This document shows, one piece after another, positions 12,651-24,652 of a stretch of 64,000 nt of DNA; positions within the stretch are counted from its first letter, which is position 1, and every line of letters begins with the position of its first letter. The notes below the pieces were generated by a model. The model saw only the letters and a list, made by a program, of their open reading frames with translations, ran no database searches and had not been told where the DNA came from. Origin of the DNA: Diploscapter coronatus. Taxonomy: Eukaryota > Nematoda > Chromadorea > Rhabditida > Rhabditidae. The translations under genes and the position numbers were made by a program. Location: the NCBI GenBank assembly GCA_964036155.1, contig OZ038423.1, positions 11,733,249 to 11,797,248 of the forward strand, written 5' to 3'.

Positions 12651-15600
12651 ATGCTCTATTCGCACGTCACTCTACTCATGCTGCGAGTTGTGGATGTCGT
12701 CACGAAGACCACCGTGCAACAATCTGCACGAATGCAGGTCGCAGAGATCGCTGGAGAAATTCAGGTATTTTCAATGATCGATTGCTTAAGACAAAATAAA
12801 AGGAGAGAAAATGTGATACATGAAAACTAGCGCGTTGTTTGTAAAGAATAGACGACATTCCCTCGGTTCAAGGAATAACTGACGTCTATTTGAAATTACG
12901 CAATACACATTGCATATTCGAATTTGTGCATCGTTTAGTTTGCCTCATATTCTCATTCATTGACAATATTAATTACATACCTGCATATGGATTCAGATTA
13001 CTGTAGCATATATGAAGCAATTCATATGCGCTGCTTCTTTATGTGTGGACTTGCCTTCCCTTCTCCTCCTCTTCTCAACCCTAATTGAATTGATGTTAGC
13101 CCGAGGCCTTCTCGCTTCAAGCCACTTGTGATATCTCGAATCTTCACATCCATATATCCTTTCCATCCCCTTCTTTATCTGCTCGTATATCTTCCTCAGA
13201 AAGGCAGTACTTCACACTCAAAATGGAGAAGCAGAAAAATAGAGGGGATGAAATAACTTGCAGATCGGTGTGCTGCTGCCTCTGCATGTGCAGATTGCCG
13301 GGTCAGAGAGCTGTGGCAAGATCTGGGAACAGTATGGAATACAGAGAACAGAAATTGCACTCAAAACTATCAGGTTGCAGCTTCATTAGCGATTTAACTT
13401 TTAAATTAAAATGTCTCTAATCGGCTTTTAGAATATATCAGAGGGTTAACAAACTGAAAAAATGGATGTAGAGAGGGTGGAGGGTAAAGGTAAGATAGGG
13501 CAATCTGGGTGCCAAAATGTGCGGTTTGTTGCAAAAGCCGCATACCGGTGAAAGTTTATGCAGTAGTACAGAGGGTTAGTGATGGGCAGATAGGGATGTT
13601 CGGACTCAAAATGTTGAGTACATCCTGAAGATAACTTCTGCACAAATATTCTCCTACTGGACGCTATCTCTACCCTTGTTCAATTTGAAAAAATGTGGCT
13701 TTTACAATCAGGCCTATCCCTCCGACATGCTTTAAGGGCCGCCTATTCATTGACGTTTCGAACTAAGAGTTAATTAAAGCAAAATCTGAGCTTAGAATAC
13801 CAATGAATTATTGAATTTTAGAGAAATCAACGAAGAGCTGCCGTTCAGACTGGGAATGTCGATAAGAGATTCCTGTTGGACGGACAGAATCTCCATGGAG
13901 CAGACAATTGCCTTCCTGAAGGAGGGTGTGACGCAGTGCTCGTGCTGCCAGACGCCTGGATGCAATAAGAAAAGTGCCCCTGTCGTGGCTGTTGTCGGGC
14001 CGGGCAAGTCATCTGCAACCATTGCTGTGCAGAATCTTCTTCAGGCATAAATGACGCGGTTGCATCATACCGAAATAATGATGTATATTCAGGTATTTCG
14101 TATTCCTCAAATCGGGTATTCAGCTACAACGCCAGATCTCTCAGATAAGGAACAGGTATGAGTTGCTTGAGTTATATGAATGATGACATAATCATTACAG
14201 TTCGGGTATTTCCTCCGCGTAGTGCCAAGCGATGTGTGGCAGGCTCAGGCCATCAACCAACTACTCCACTACTACAATTGGACTTACATTGCAGTTGTCT
14301 ATAGTGCAGGTACATTCAGATAGCATTGTGTATTTTGCCCTTTTTATCACAGCCAAATTGCATATTTCTTTGCGCAGCGAGTTTTTGTCGCGAGAAATCT
14401 TCGAAAATCTTCGCTCCAACCGGAAACTTGCAGCTGAATTTGAAGGGAAGCAGCAGTGACTTCCAAAACGGGAAAGGAAGGAGAGGAGAAGAGAGGAGAG
14501 GCACAAATAAAATTGTGCGAATAAGTAAAGGAAAAGGGACTTGTGAAGAGAAACTGCGTCAAAAGAGAACAATGCTGAGGCCATTCCAATTGAAACACAG
14601 GATTGGAGATCGAATGCTGCATCACAAACGGCTATGACATGGTGATATGATATGCAAACAATGAAAATACTGCACTTTCCATGAAATTGCACAATTTATG
14701 CACGATGATGAAATACTTTTTAAAAAACTGCATTTTATAATATTGCAATACCTATAGGATTGAATTCAGGAGCTTATGGAGAAAAGGGTTTCGAATCGCT
14801 GGAAAGGCATGTGAGTGCGAAGAATTCGCGAGTCTGCATTGCCTTCTCGGAGAAGATCAAGACGTTGGCAGACGTGTCTGAATATAGAAGAGTTAGTCGT
14901 CAACATTGCATCACCCAAGAAAATCGTCACGATTAAGGTGTTGCTATCATTAGCAAATCAAAAGACAAGGCCGCAAGTGGTCGTCTGTTTCTGTGAAGGC
15001 CAGGCAGTGCGCAAGTTCTTCACCGTGCAGAGGGACTTGGCCAAGCAAATGAACAAATTCCAACGATTCCAGTGGATTGGCTCTGATGGCTGGGCTGACA
15101 GAAACGATGTGATCGAAGGACTAGAAGACGAGGCTGCGGGAGGATTCAGCATACGGATTCATGCCCCTAAGGTGTACTTCATTTATATTCAATGAAAAGA
15201 GTTCGATTTTCAGATTCCCGGTTTTCGAAAATACTACACATCGCTTCATCCAGACAACAACACCCTGAATCCGTGGTTTCGCGAGTTCTGGCAAGAACGC
15301 TTCAAATGCGTCTTCGCTGTGTCGAAGGAGGACAAAAACAACGAGAAAATCAAGATCTGCACGGGCAATGAGAATCTTGACGTGGATTTCAAAGAAGACC
15401 CCAAACTGTCGCAGGTCATCAACTCAATCAAAGTGGTTGCCTATGGACTGAGGAACATGTACCAGGACAGATGCAGGGACAACTCCACTCTCTGCACGGA
15501 AATGCTCTCCAGGAACGGCACGCTGCTCTACAACTACTTGCTGAATGTGACATTTCGAGATCAATTCGACCAGGCTATTTACTTCGACCGAAATGGCGAC

Positions 15601-18600
15601 CCCCCTGCTTGGTACGACATTCTCAACTACGTCGGGTTCGCCAACCCTGATCAGCCCTATGTCGAGGTGAAGATCAGCCTGTTCTATGCACCTAAAGAAG
15701 AATTCTAGATAGGAGCGTATCGTTCGATGAATGAAAATGGGAAGGAGAACAAGGAGGAACTGAACATGACAGACATCAAGAATGTCATGTTCTACAGCAA
15801 AACCAGTGAACTGCCTGTTAGTGTCTGCTCGAAGCCTTGCGAGATTGGACAAAGAGTAAGTACAGGGTCCTTATTAATTGTCTGACGCTATTCAAGCACT
15901 CATACTTTGAACCACATAAATCGAATTCTACCAAATTTGGTATTTTTAAAGCCTCATAACAAAAATAGTATCCTTTTAAATTTCACAAAATTTGAATACA
16001 CTATATTGATACTGCGGTATCACTCTCATCAAATGTGCTTCTGCATGCTTTGTAAAATGAAAAATTCGACACTCTGAAGTAGCGTGTGGTTGAAAATAGT
16101 GAGAAACAAGTTGTAAAGTTGACTTGTAGTTCATCATATGGTCTAGGTCAACATCTTAACCCAAAATCTAGGTTGATTCCAATCATGTATATGTCGTTAT
16201 GATTCAGTATTTAACGATGACCAATATTTTAGACTATAGATGAGATATAATGAGAAATTAATCTCTTACCAATGGTAAAAGTGTCTTGATCATAGGATAA
16301 TATATATCTTGTAATCTACTTATCAAGGACTTCAAAATAATACCCCATTTATTATAGCATTTCTGATTATTTCAGATTTGTAACGGATGGTGGTTTAATT
16401 AGAGTCATGGATAATTAACGAGTATCTTGCGTTTTCTGGTGAAATTGAATGAATTTTAGCAAAGAGACACTGTATCCTGCTGTTGGATTTGCGAGAATTG
16501 TCTGGGCAATCAGATTGTCTCGGCAGACATAAAGACCTGTCTCAATTGCACATTGGGAAGCTGGCCAAATGCATACAGAAATGGTTTGATGAAGTACAAC
16601 TTCAATTTACTATATCTTATTGCAGAATGTCTCTCAATTCCACATGAAACTATAGAATGGTCGGGAATGGGCCCTATCGTAGCCCTCGTCTTCGCAACAC
16701 TGGGAATTCTCACGACTATTTTGACGATCATTATATTCCTCAAGCATAATTCGACCCCTGTCGTGAAGAGCACTACCAGGGAACTCAGCTACATAATTCT
16801 GCTCGGAATCATATTCTGCTACGCCATCACATTCGCAGTTCTGGCCAAGCCATCAGGCATTTCCTGCTTCATCAGCAGAGTCATTCCACCCATTTCATTC
16901 TCAATTGTCTATTCTGCAATCCTAACTAAAACTAACAGGATTGCAAGGATTTTGGCAGGCAGCAAGAAAAGAATCCTAACCAAGAAACCCCGATTCTTGA
17001 GCACGTTTTCACAGGTAAACCATTTATCAGAAAGCCAATCTTCATTAGTTTTATTGAAGGTTATAATAACTTGGATTCTTGTCGGAATACAGTGCGTGAT
17101 TGTGGCCGCTTGCGTAATGAAGGAGTGGCCCGATGCAGCGTTTGTCTCTGCATTTCTGCCCAGAAGAATGGTCCTCGAGTGCAATGCAGAAACGACTGCC
17201 TTCCTCATTCCCTTCTTCTGGGATTTCTTCCTCATCTCGCTCTGCACTTTGTATGCCTTCAAAACGCGAAATCTGCCTGAGAATTTCAACGAAGCCAAGT
17301 TTATAGGATTTACAATGTAAGGATCACTTAAATGATTTAAATGAATGCCGAATTTCAGGTATTGCACCCTAGTGGTATTCATAGCCTTCCTAGTCCTTCA
17401 CGTCGGCACTTCATACAAGGCATTGGTGATGAGTTTCTCCTGCTCTATCTCTGCAACAGTTGCACTGGTTCTGCTATTCTTCCCCAAGATTTACATAATC
17501 ATTCTGCATCCCGAAAGGAATGTCAGGGCTTCATACACTACAACTAAATTGATACGGTATGAAGTACACGATTGAATTGATGAAGTTCTATGATGAATTT
17601 TAGATGCCATTTCGGCAACTCCCAGGGAACGTATGATAGTACGAAGCAGGGCCAACACTTGTCATCAAAGACCACACGGACTTCGATGCAGTCGGGCTCT
17701 GTCAGGTTGGATCAGCATGACAACATGTGCGTGCAGTCTTGTATTCGGCTTTCAAACATATCTGCACTGTCTCATGCTCATTAACAATCAGCACAAATCA
17801 AACCAAGACACGAGAAAGGGACACAAATCGATGGTCGTAATCATGGATTTTTCTATTTAATTTGTTTAGTGTAATAATCACCTCATTAGTATCTAGTTAC
17901 GGTATATTGATGCCGTGTTATTTTCGTGCAAATGAGGTGCACAGACTAATGACGTTGTTTCCGATTGTTAATGAAAATGACACTGGGTACCCGTTTAGTT
18001 ACTTTCAATTCAATTGATTGTTTGCAGCAAATCATCGTCAACTGGGGGCACAACGGGAATAGGAGTAACGAGAAATGCTTCTGTACATGTGCCCATCAGA
18101 CACTCACACAGTGATGCAGCCACTCAGACTGAAGGCAAGCACAGCTACATCTCATGCATTTTTTCTTTTACAATATTATGAACTATTGAAAATCATAACG
18201 CAATATTGTGGGAGAAAGACTTGTATCATATTCAAGTTGTAAGACAAAAAAGAAAATGACAATGTCTAACAGGGCTGTTCGGAGCTTCGAGTTTGAGAAA
18301 ATTCGGAATCGGAATCAAATTCCCAAGCAGCCCAGAGTCGAATCGGAATTCGGTGACCAAAAATCCCTCGGAGTCGAAATATCGAACAACCCTGATGTCT
18401 AACATTGCCTACAGAATGATGACAATGCGATTGCAGGAGGAGGAAAACTGTCTCGGGCGTTCTCGATAACTCGACATCGAGGCGGGAAAGGCGTGCAGAT
18501 GGAGGAGGACGTGCAGCAGCTTCTGCAGGCATGCCTCAGATATCAGGTCGACCTGCGCTTTTGTCTGCTCTCTCTCTCTGTATTCAATTCAATGCAGTCT

Positions 18601-19853
18601 GCATCCAGTTTGCAGTGATTCATTCAATCATTCAAAACTGACCAAATCTCTTCATTCGTTCGTGAGCAGCTTCAGTGTGGGCTGTCTGCTTAATTCGCTC
18701 CCCTTCCCTCTATGAATTGTGTCGTGATTGTCATGACTGTATGTCTGCAGTGTGCAATTCCTCGCGAATATCAACCTCTAATCATGCCAATTTAGGACGA
18801 GAAAATGCAAGCGAATGCATCGAATCTGCTGCTGGAAGAGCCTGAGGACGAAGTGAGTGCCTTGATTGCGGGATCGATTCAGAACTCGGTGAGAACCGTG
18901 CTTTCCACTGTGGGCCCCAAGCGGGTGCCCCACACAGTCGTTCGTGCACCCAATCACACTGCAACTGCAAAGTCACACCCTAAAGTGCAACAGACTTCTC
19001 CACGGAGAGAACCTGAAGATAACGATGGATTTGAACAGGTAGGACTTCATTAAATCGAGGGTTCTTTACAAGGGAACCTCCCGAACTGTTACTCGAATTT
19101 CTTGCTCGTTTTTGGCAAATGGCACAATTCGGATGCCTAGATCACGAATATGAACTCAAAAAGTGCAAATGAGCTCATTAGTACTTTTTGAGTTGATAAT
19201 TATAATCTACATATCTGATTTGGGGGTTTAAGTATGGGGAAAAAATTCTTTTTAATCGAACGAATACTATAATAGGCCCGATTTGGGTTATGTACCAAAA
19301 ATGAGCAAAAATTTCGAGTAACAGTTCGGGAGATTCGCTTGTTAGATATGGAGTGGTACTAACTAAATGAATATTTCAGAGCTGCAATGCAATGTTCAAA
19401 TTCTTCGTAAACATTCATTCACATTTTGCCAATGACCAATGTCTTTAGTTGCGAGTGTTTCCTGCTTAGAGTTGGATGATGAGTTGATGTGTTCATTCTT
19501 CACTCTTCACTCTTCTTCTATCATTCATTTTGAATAACTTTCACTTGATAGCTAACTCATTCTGTGTGGCACATTCTATTTTTACGCGCTTATCACGTAT
19601 TAGCGTATTGGCATAGAGACAATGGAAAAAAGGCGATGGGCGGGGCGAGTTGTGTTCCTCTCCTGCTTGCTGCTTTCTCCCAGTACCTGAAACCACTTTC
19701 ACCTAGGGCCAGATTAATCACTTAATTAGGAGTTGAACACAGCTTCTCTCTGGCCCACTCGCTCTAATTCACAACCTGATTTTTTTTATAATTTAGCTGC
19801 TGCGCAGCCGGGGTGTCGAGCCGCTCACATTCACTCAGGCAACTCCACTCTGA
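12651..19853 (+). CDS. GRM-like: Metabotropic glutamate receptor, group I (mGluR1/5) type
   Basis: Eighteen exons: 12651-12764, 13264-13373, 13822-14044, 14093-14155, 14201-14309, 14770-14891, 14938-15171, 15214-15666, 15709-15855, 16460-16583, 16626-17014, 17060-17316, 17359-17556, 17604-17726, 18028-18134, 18437-18546, 18796-19038 and 19797-19853. All phases agree, giving about 1060 aa. The Venus-flytrap domain (about 38-490) shows VVGPGKSSATIAVQNLLQ, IPQIGYSATTPDLSDK, FLRVVPSD, YNWTYIAVV, VVVCFCEG and IGSDGWADR, which match group I receptors best. A Cys-rich linker (about 515-575) and seven membrane segments (about 580-830) follow, then a long Ser/Thr-rich tail. These receptors couple glutamate to Gq signalling in family members. 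The start is the least certain point: the first 38 residues are a weak signal peptide and an upstream exon may exist. Introns 3 and 15 begin with GC. Confidence 0.92.
17815..17990 (+). repeat. Dispersed repeat R2, copy 1 (receptor intron 14 region)
   Basis: Shares several blocks with 46909-47075 in the same order and orientation: GGGACAAAAATCGAT-like, TTTTCGTGCAAAT, TGCACAGA-TAATGACG and GATTGTTAATGAA. The similarity is moderate and the boundaries approximate. There is no clear terminal inverted repeat and no coding sequence. Confidence 0.55.
18270..18394. repeat. hAT-type MITE, perfect 8-bp target duplication
   Basis: The 125-bp element begins CAGGGCTGTTCGG and ends CGAACAACCCTG, near-perfect terminal inverted repeats. 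It is flanked on both sides by ATGTCTAA (18262-18269 and 18395-18402). An 8-bp duplication and CAGGG ends are the hallmarks of hAT transposons. The interior has GGAATCGGAATC-type repeats also seen at 39425 and 63505. It lies inside GC-AG intron 15 of the glutamate receptor. Confidence 0.88.
19068..19342. repeat. Foldback MITE in the last receptor intron
   Basis: The left end ACAAGGGAACCTCCCGAACT continues GTTACTCGAATTTCTTGCTC. The reverse complement of the right end reads ACAAGCGAATCTCCCGAACT then GTTACTCGAAATTTTTGCTC. The arms are about 70-100 bp and the whole element 275 bp. No coding sequence. The target duplication is unclear. Confidence 0.72.
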
Positions 19854-20024
19854 CTGCACACTCAAGTGCCTAAAGTAAGAAACATCGAATTATCAAATGT
19901 ATATCACCCGATTGTTCGCCTGTTTTCTCTAAGAACACGAATGATCAGAGATGATTGCCTAATGCAGAGCAAACATGTTTACAATTTCAGCTAGTGCCTT
20001 CTGTCTTCTGCCTTCATTCCAAAT

Positions 20025-20807
20025 ATGCAGTCTTCTTCTTCCACTTCCACTGCTCACTATGGCCATCTCATCCCATCTGAAGTCTCTGCAACCTCGTTCC
20101 ACTGCCCTTCTCCTCCATACTCCTCTTCTGACCCGAGATATTCCTCCTCGACCCCTGTCTCTCCGCAACTTCCCGACATTCCGAACGACGACAAGCTAGC
20201 TGAGATGTCTGTCCGAGAGCTGAATCACATGCTGCAGGGCCACAACAGGGAGTTCGTCAGCCAGCTCAAACAGAAGAGAAGGACTCTCAAGAATCGGCAC
20301 TATGCGCTGAATTGCAGAGTGCGACGCATTCAGACACAGTTGCAATTGGAAGCTGACAACGTTGTGCTTAAAGAGAAAGTGAGTAGAGAGACACCGTGGA
20401 TAATTTCATTGAAACAAATTGTAGCTTCGTCAAATGCACACATTCCTATTAGACCTGCAGGCCAGGATTCAATTCTACGAGCCCGCCTTCACTCTCCCTG
20501 AACTCTCCATACCACAATTCTCTTACTTACCTCAGGTACACTTCATATTCATTCAATGAATTATTGCAACTACAATGCGACACCACGACTTCTATGAAGT
20601 ACAGCGTGCTTATATAGAAATCCTACGTCATAGTAGCATTACCATGCCGTGCTGATTGAATTTATTGATTTTCAGACTTCGACCCACCCATCATGTTCGA
20701 GCACAATAACATCAGTGCCCCTGGCTCCCATTCCTCTCCACTCCCTCCCTCTTCAACCTCTGCACACTCACCATCTCAATATCATCCACCAGGAACACTC
20801 ATATTAA
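20025..20807 (+). CDS. MAF-like: Maf-family bZIP transcription factor
   Basis: Three exons: 20025-20378, 20425-20535 and 20676-20807; 198 aa. The Maf extended homology region is visible as LAEMSVRELNHMLQG (residues about 58-72). It is followed by the basic region LKQKRRTLKNRHYALNCR and a leucine zipper reaching LLDLQARIQFYE. Maf proteins bind long palindromes (MARE) as homodimers or with CNC/AP-1 partners. The basic region differs from the usual KNRGYAxxCR by His in place of Gly, next to the DNA-contacting Tyr. The Ser/Pro-rich N-terminus (about 55 aa) and the Pro-rich tail suggest it is not a minimal small Maf. The ATG lies 34 nt after a TTTCAG acceptor. Confidence 0.88.
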
Positions 20808-21803
20808 TCACTTCCTTATCATTATCATTTTAATTATCAGTTAATTGGCTAGGCTATTTATCTCAAACATGTTAATTGTCCGATGAATAATTAAATCTCA
20901 TGTTCTTTTCACTGTCCCGGTAATTATACGTTTATTGCGATTACGCAACTCGCTGTAGTCAAGTAGATTTTCGCCCGTGTTATGACATTTGTGAAGACTG
21001 GTATTTTGTCTAACTTTTCCTTATAATTTAACATTTATGCATTTTATTCGATGATTTAATAATGTTATCATCAGGGGTGTGCGGAAATGTCTGCACACCC
21101 CTGGTTATCATGCAATTGTTGTCAATTTACATTACGTTTAAGCTCAAAATAGTAAACCCAATGATTTAAAATCAAACTGTCAATCTCTTTAAAACTGCAT
21201 TGTTTTCATGCATTTCATTCAAAACTTTGAACCATCGAAATCTTCTCATTCAAGCAGTACTTCATTATAAATTGTGATAATTTGCATATTTTTGAGAATA
21301 ATAATAAATGTTTTGAGATTTTACATATTCTTATGACAAATAAAAACAATAGAAAATTGCTATTATCAGAGTTTCAAAGAATCGACCTTTGCCCATAGAA
21401 CAGTTCTGCTTTTGCTTTTGCTCTGCAGTGTTATTTCGTCGTTACCTGTTATCTGCTTCCCCCTTGCTGTCATTTCGGTACAAGGCAGCACTGCCTGGTT
21501 CTACTCCTTTCAATGATATGGTGCCAGGCACCCGCAGGCACACGGCCTTTCGTTTCACCCCCAGGCCAATTCTTATCAGTTTTCCATTTTCTTCCTTCCA
21601 TAAAAACTCTAGGAGAACCCGATGCATTGGGTCATCCGAGAAGGAACGCATTGACAAAGTAGCAAATAGCAAGCAAGTGTTCCTTTTATCATCGCTTTAT
21701 CTGCATTCGAAGAAGAGGGACTTTCAAATAAATATTTATATGAAGAAGAACATTGCAATTTCATATGCACCTACAGTAATCTAGATTGCTTGCTTGAGAT
21801 CGT
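20808..21803. other. Intergenic region between Maf and COX19
   Basis: AT-rich and convergent: the 3' ends of a plus-strand and a minus-strand gene face each other. It contains the 32-bp hAT relic at 21072. An open frame at 21389-21784 is Ser/Arg-rich and matches nothing I know; I do not call it. Confidence 0.5.
21072..21103. repeat. 32-bp minimal hAT-like element with 8-bp target duplication
   Basis: The element is two inverted halves, CAGGGGTGTGCGGA and its near-complement TCTGCACACCCCTG, separated by only a few bases. The 8-bp sequence GTTATCAT flanks both sides perfectly (21064-21071 and 21104-21111). This is the structure left when almost all of a hAT MITE except its termini has been deleted. 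Confidence 0.82.
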
Positions 21804-22696
21804 TCATGGAGGTGCATCTCCATAGCCGAGTTTGTTCCACTCGTCCTTGTCCATGAGCCCGTTCTCCATTCGACACGCGAAGTACGACTTGGCCAATTCC
21901 CTGCACTCGCTGTTGTAGTGCTTGTTCTCGTTCATGCACACCATATATCTAAAAAAAAGTTAAAATTATTACTATTCAACTACCTATTTCAGATTAATTA
22001 CTAGCTAGATTGATAACTACCATATGATGAAATGATGGATTCTTTTATTTTCAACCAATATCTATTTACTCATTTCCATTCTTTATCCCTAATTAAGAAG
22101 TGCGCTATGCCATGAGTCCGTCAAAAGCAACATCTACGCCATACTCCTCTTTCCAAAAATGCTGCTGTGCGAAATAGAGAGCCCCTTTCTCCTGAACAAT
22201 TTTATGCGTCCTTCCTTTTTCGTCTCCTCTTTCTCTTCTATTTCCTTCCTGCTGCTGAAGGCAAAAAGGGAAGAAAAAAGTAGAGCCAGGGCGTAAAAGT
22301 GAAATTCCTTTTTAAAGTGTGGAATGAATTGGAAGGAGGAGAACAGCGTGACATCAGTTAAAATAGTGATTTGACCTGTTCGATGTTATTTTTTAATTGA
22401 ATAGGTCTATTCATCCTTTCATTATTTTAAAACTATTTTCGTTGAAATATTCTTTAAAAAATTCTCTACAATTCTATCAAGGAGATTCTTTTTCAAATCT
22501 ATCATAATTTAAGTAAATTGATTTTCGAGTTATTGTTAAGGGGGCTTCGCCGAACAAAACAGATAAAAGCACTGTAAAATAATTACCGTAACATTTCCAA
22601 CTTGCAAAGTCCGTCATGGTCGAGTGGAAAAGAGCCCTTCAGAGGTGGCACGGGCGTCTGCACGCGTTTGTTGAATGGACCCGAATTGCCTGACAT
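21804..22696 (-). CDS. COX19: Cytochrome c oxidase assembly factor COX19
   Basis: Two exons, 22587-22696 and 21804-21948; 84 aa. The twin CX9C motifs are intact: CKLEMLRYMVC spans the splice junction and CRELAKSYFAC follows. The N-terminal PPLKGSFPLDHDG and the C-terminal WNKLGYGD match COX19. Family members are soluble copper-related proteins of the cytosol and intermembrane space, imported through Mia40 oxidation. A TATAGCAG acceptor lies 14 nt before the ATG. It is the last of three small minus-strand genes spaced by several hundred bases. Confidence 0.92.
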
Positions 22697-23246
22697 CACT
22701 TTGGCTTATTCTGCTATACAAACTGAACAAACGATTAACTTTGATTATTTTGAGAAAACATAAATATTTACTGGCATTCAAGCCATTTCTACTGTAAAAA
22801 ATCAATCCTAGAGCGAATATTTATTCAAACAGACAAAATCTGAACAATACCTGTATAGAAACGAATAAAGACATGTTTCTCTGACTAAGGGCCTATTACT
22901 AGCAGAACTAGGAATAAAGATGCATGAAGACTGAGCATTTACAAAGCCGTGTCGTTAAGTCTGACAAACTTTCGAGATGTAAGTGCAACATTCGTTACCT
23001 GCCCTTTATATCTAATCAGGTAGATAGTGCTGATTGGCTGATTGTAGTTAATCAAAATGCTAACTCAGCGAAAATTTGCAATTCTCCCCGAGTTGTGCAT
23101 AGTGCAAGTAGTGAAAGTCAATGAACTCTAAAAGGGCGCTCTGCAAACAAACATTGCACATTTCAACGACACATCTCTGTGGCTCTTTCACAAGCTGCAG
23201 ATCGGTTTGCAGCTTGAAATGATCAACAATAAACATGAAAGTGGAA
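22697..23246. other. Gap between COX19 and the 61-aa membrane protein gene
   Basis: No gene seen. As both neighbours are on the minus strand, this holds the 3' end of the upstream gene and the 5' side of COX19 including its acceptor. A partly palindromic stretch near 23150-23210 (CAAGCTGCAGATCGG/TTTGCAGCTTG) could form a short hairpin. Confidence 0.45.
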
Positions 23247-23432
23247 TTATTCCTCTGCAGGCATTGGCTTGCCTTCCTCCTTGAGTCTCTTTTTGTACTT
23301 ATCCCAGGACTGTATGGGGATTCTGGGCAGTTCACGAACTACTTTATAATTCTCGATGTAGACCCAGGCTCCGACGGCCATTAGTCCTGTTGTGGCCAGG
23401 AAGAACTGTCGAATTTGCGAGAGTCGCGCCAT
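23247..23432 (-). CDS. 61-aa single-span membrane protein, unrecognised
   Basis: Uninterrupted frame starting MARLSQIRQFFLATTGLMAV, with one hydrophobic segment (about residues 8-27) and a basic tail ending EEGKPMPAEE. A CTTACAG acceptor is 2 nt before this ATG, so I choose it over the in-frame ATG further upstream at 23486. The size, the single N-terminal span and the basic tail resemble small mitochondrial inner-membrane proteins. That is inference; I do not recognise the family. Confidence 0.7.
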   Translation of the reverse strand: MARLSQIRQFFLATTGLMAVGAWVYIENYKVVRELPRIPIQSWDKYKKRLKEEGKPMPAEE

Positions 23433-23627
23433 TTCTGTAAGAATTCCTATGTTACCTTCTCTCGGAATGGACAACTTGGAGCCCACATCACAATAAGAAA
23501 TAGCATAGAAACGAGACGCCGTTCTCTTACTTACAAAACACTATCCTTAACATGTCATGGTGTCGTATGAATTCCAAATTCCAAATGGTTTTTTTTTTCA
23601 AATAATTTCTTTATTCCACTTACTCAC

Positions 23628-24652
23628 TCAATCAGTTTCCTGCGATTTGTCTTCTTCAGTCTCAATCTTCGCCCAACGCTTCAAATCGGAAAGTCGCAGT
23701 CGAGAGCCCTGAATTGTCCAATTTAGGTCTCATGCATAATTCATCTATTTCAATGTGGATCTCTCAATTTTTTAAAATAAAAATTCGTCAATCTCTTGTA
23801 ACTAGGCTATGATAGGAACAAAGTTGGGTAGGTTGAACATAACAAACATCTTACTATACGAGTTGATCATATCTGGACAACATATTCCTTATCTAAACTT
23901 CTAGCAAATACTATCTACATGAAGTGAATGAGATGAAATTCATTTTACAAAAATTGAAAGTATGAATAGGGTCCCCAAGTTGATATTTGGATTAAAATTT
24001 TATACAACAAAATTGACTGGGATATGAATAAGATATTTATGAGAAAAGTATAAAATTAAAAATTTTCTAAGCCGAAAATAGCGCAAAATTGTCGCCTTCA
24101 AAATTAACATTTTCTCTGTACAAATTCGGCTTGTAGGCGCTTATAGGCAAAAATTTTTGTGTTGTTTTTTTTGCACGTAACCATTTTGTTGGATGTATCG
24201 ACGATTTAGATAGGGTCTTTCGATACATTTCGGGCTTGAAAGGTACCTCTTCCTAAATTTTTGATCCCAAACTAACTCGTTTCTACTATCAATGGATTTT
24301 TGCAAGCGGGCGAGTTTGAGGACTCTAATAGTAAGTATGAATTATACAAAGAGCCGTCAATTTGTGTGGAACAATGATGCAATTGCACTCACGATTTGCT
24401 GCCCGAAGGAGATCTGGTCTTCAGTCCAGTAGTAGGTCCGCGACAGGGCGGGCAGGTTCTCGTACAGAAATCGGCGACCCTTCTCGCTGCGTCTGAAACA
24501 TCAATGCTCAAACTTGAGTTTGAAGAAAGGAAGAATCAATGAATTCCTACCTCAAAGCTACGAATCCTCCGAAAGTAGCGCAGATGAGACCGACCTCGAA
24601 TACGGCCAACCTGTAGACGCCCCTTCTGAGTCCGGGAGTGGTGTCCAGCGTT
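23628..24652 (-). CDS. Small single-span membrane protein, 5' exon not found
   Basis: Three exons join in phase: 24551-24652, 24393-24492 and 23628-23708. They give about 94 residues starting TLDTTPGLRRGVYRLAVFEV. One hydrophobic segment (LAVFEVGLICATFGGFVAL) is followed by a basic region with Tyr and Trp (YENLPALSRTYYWTEDQ) and an acidic end. The first exon begins in phase 2 after a TTGCAG acceptor and has no ATG, so a short upstream coding exon is missing from my model. The 684-nt intron 23709-24392 is AT-rich. The architecture suggests a mitochondrial membrane protein, unproven. Confidence 0.65.

Noticed and set aside
14261..14692. 143-codon minus-strand frame inside receptor intron 5
   Set aside because: Ser/Phe/Leu-rich, no domain, within an intron of a well-supported gene on the other strand.
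14892..14937. Apparent frameshift in the glutamate receptor ligand-binding domain
   Set aside because: A 46-nt GT-AG intron here restores the frame and the family sequence YRRVLLSLANQ, so it is not a mutation.
15667..15708. Apparent stop codon TAG in the receptor at 15706
   Set aside because: It is the end of a 42-nt intron (GTGAAG ... TTCTAG); exon 9 continues in phase with IGAYRSMNENG.
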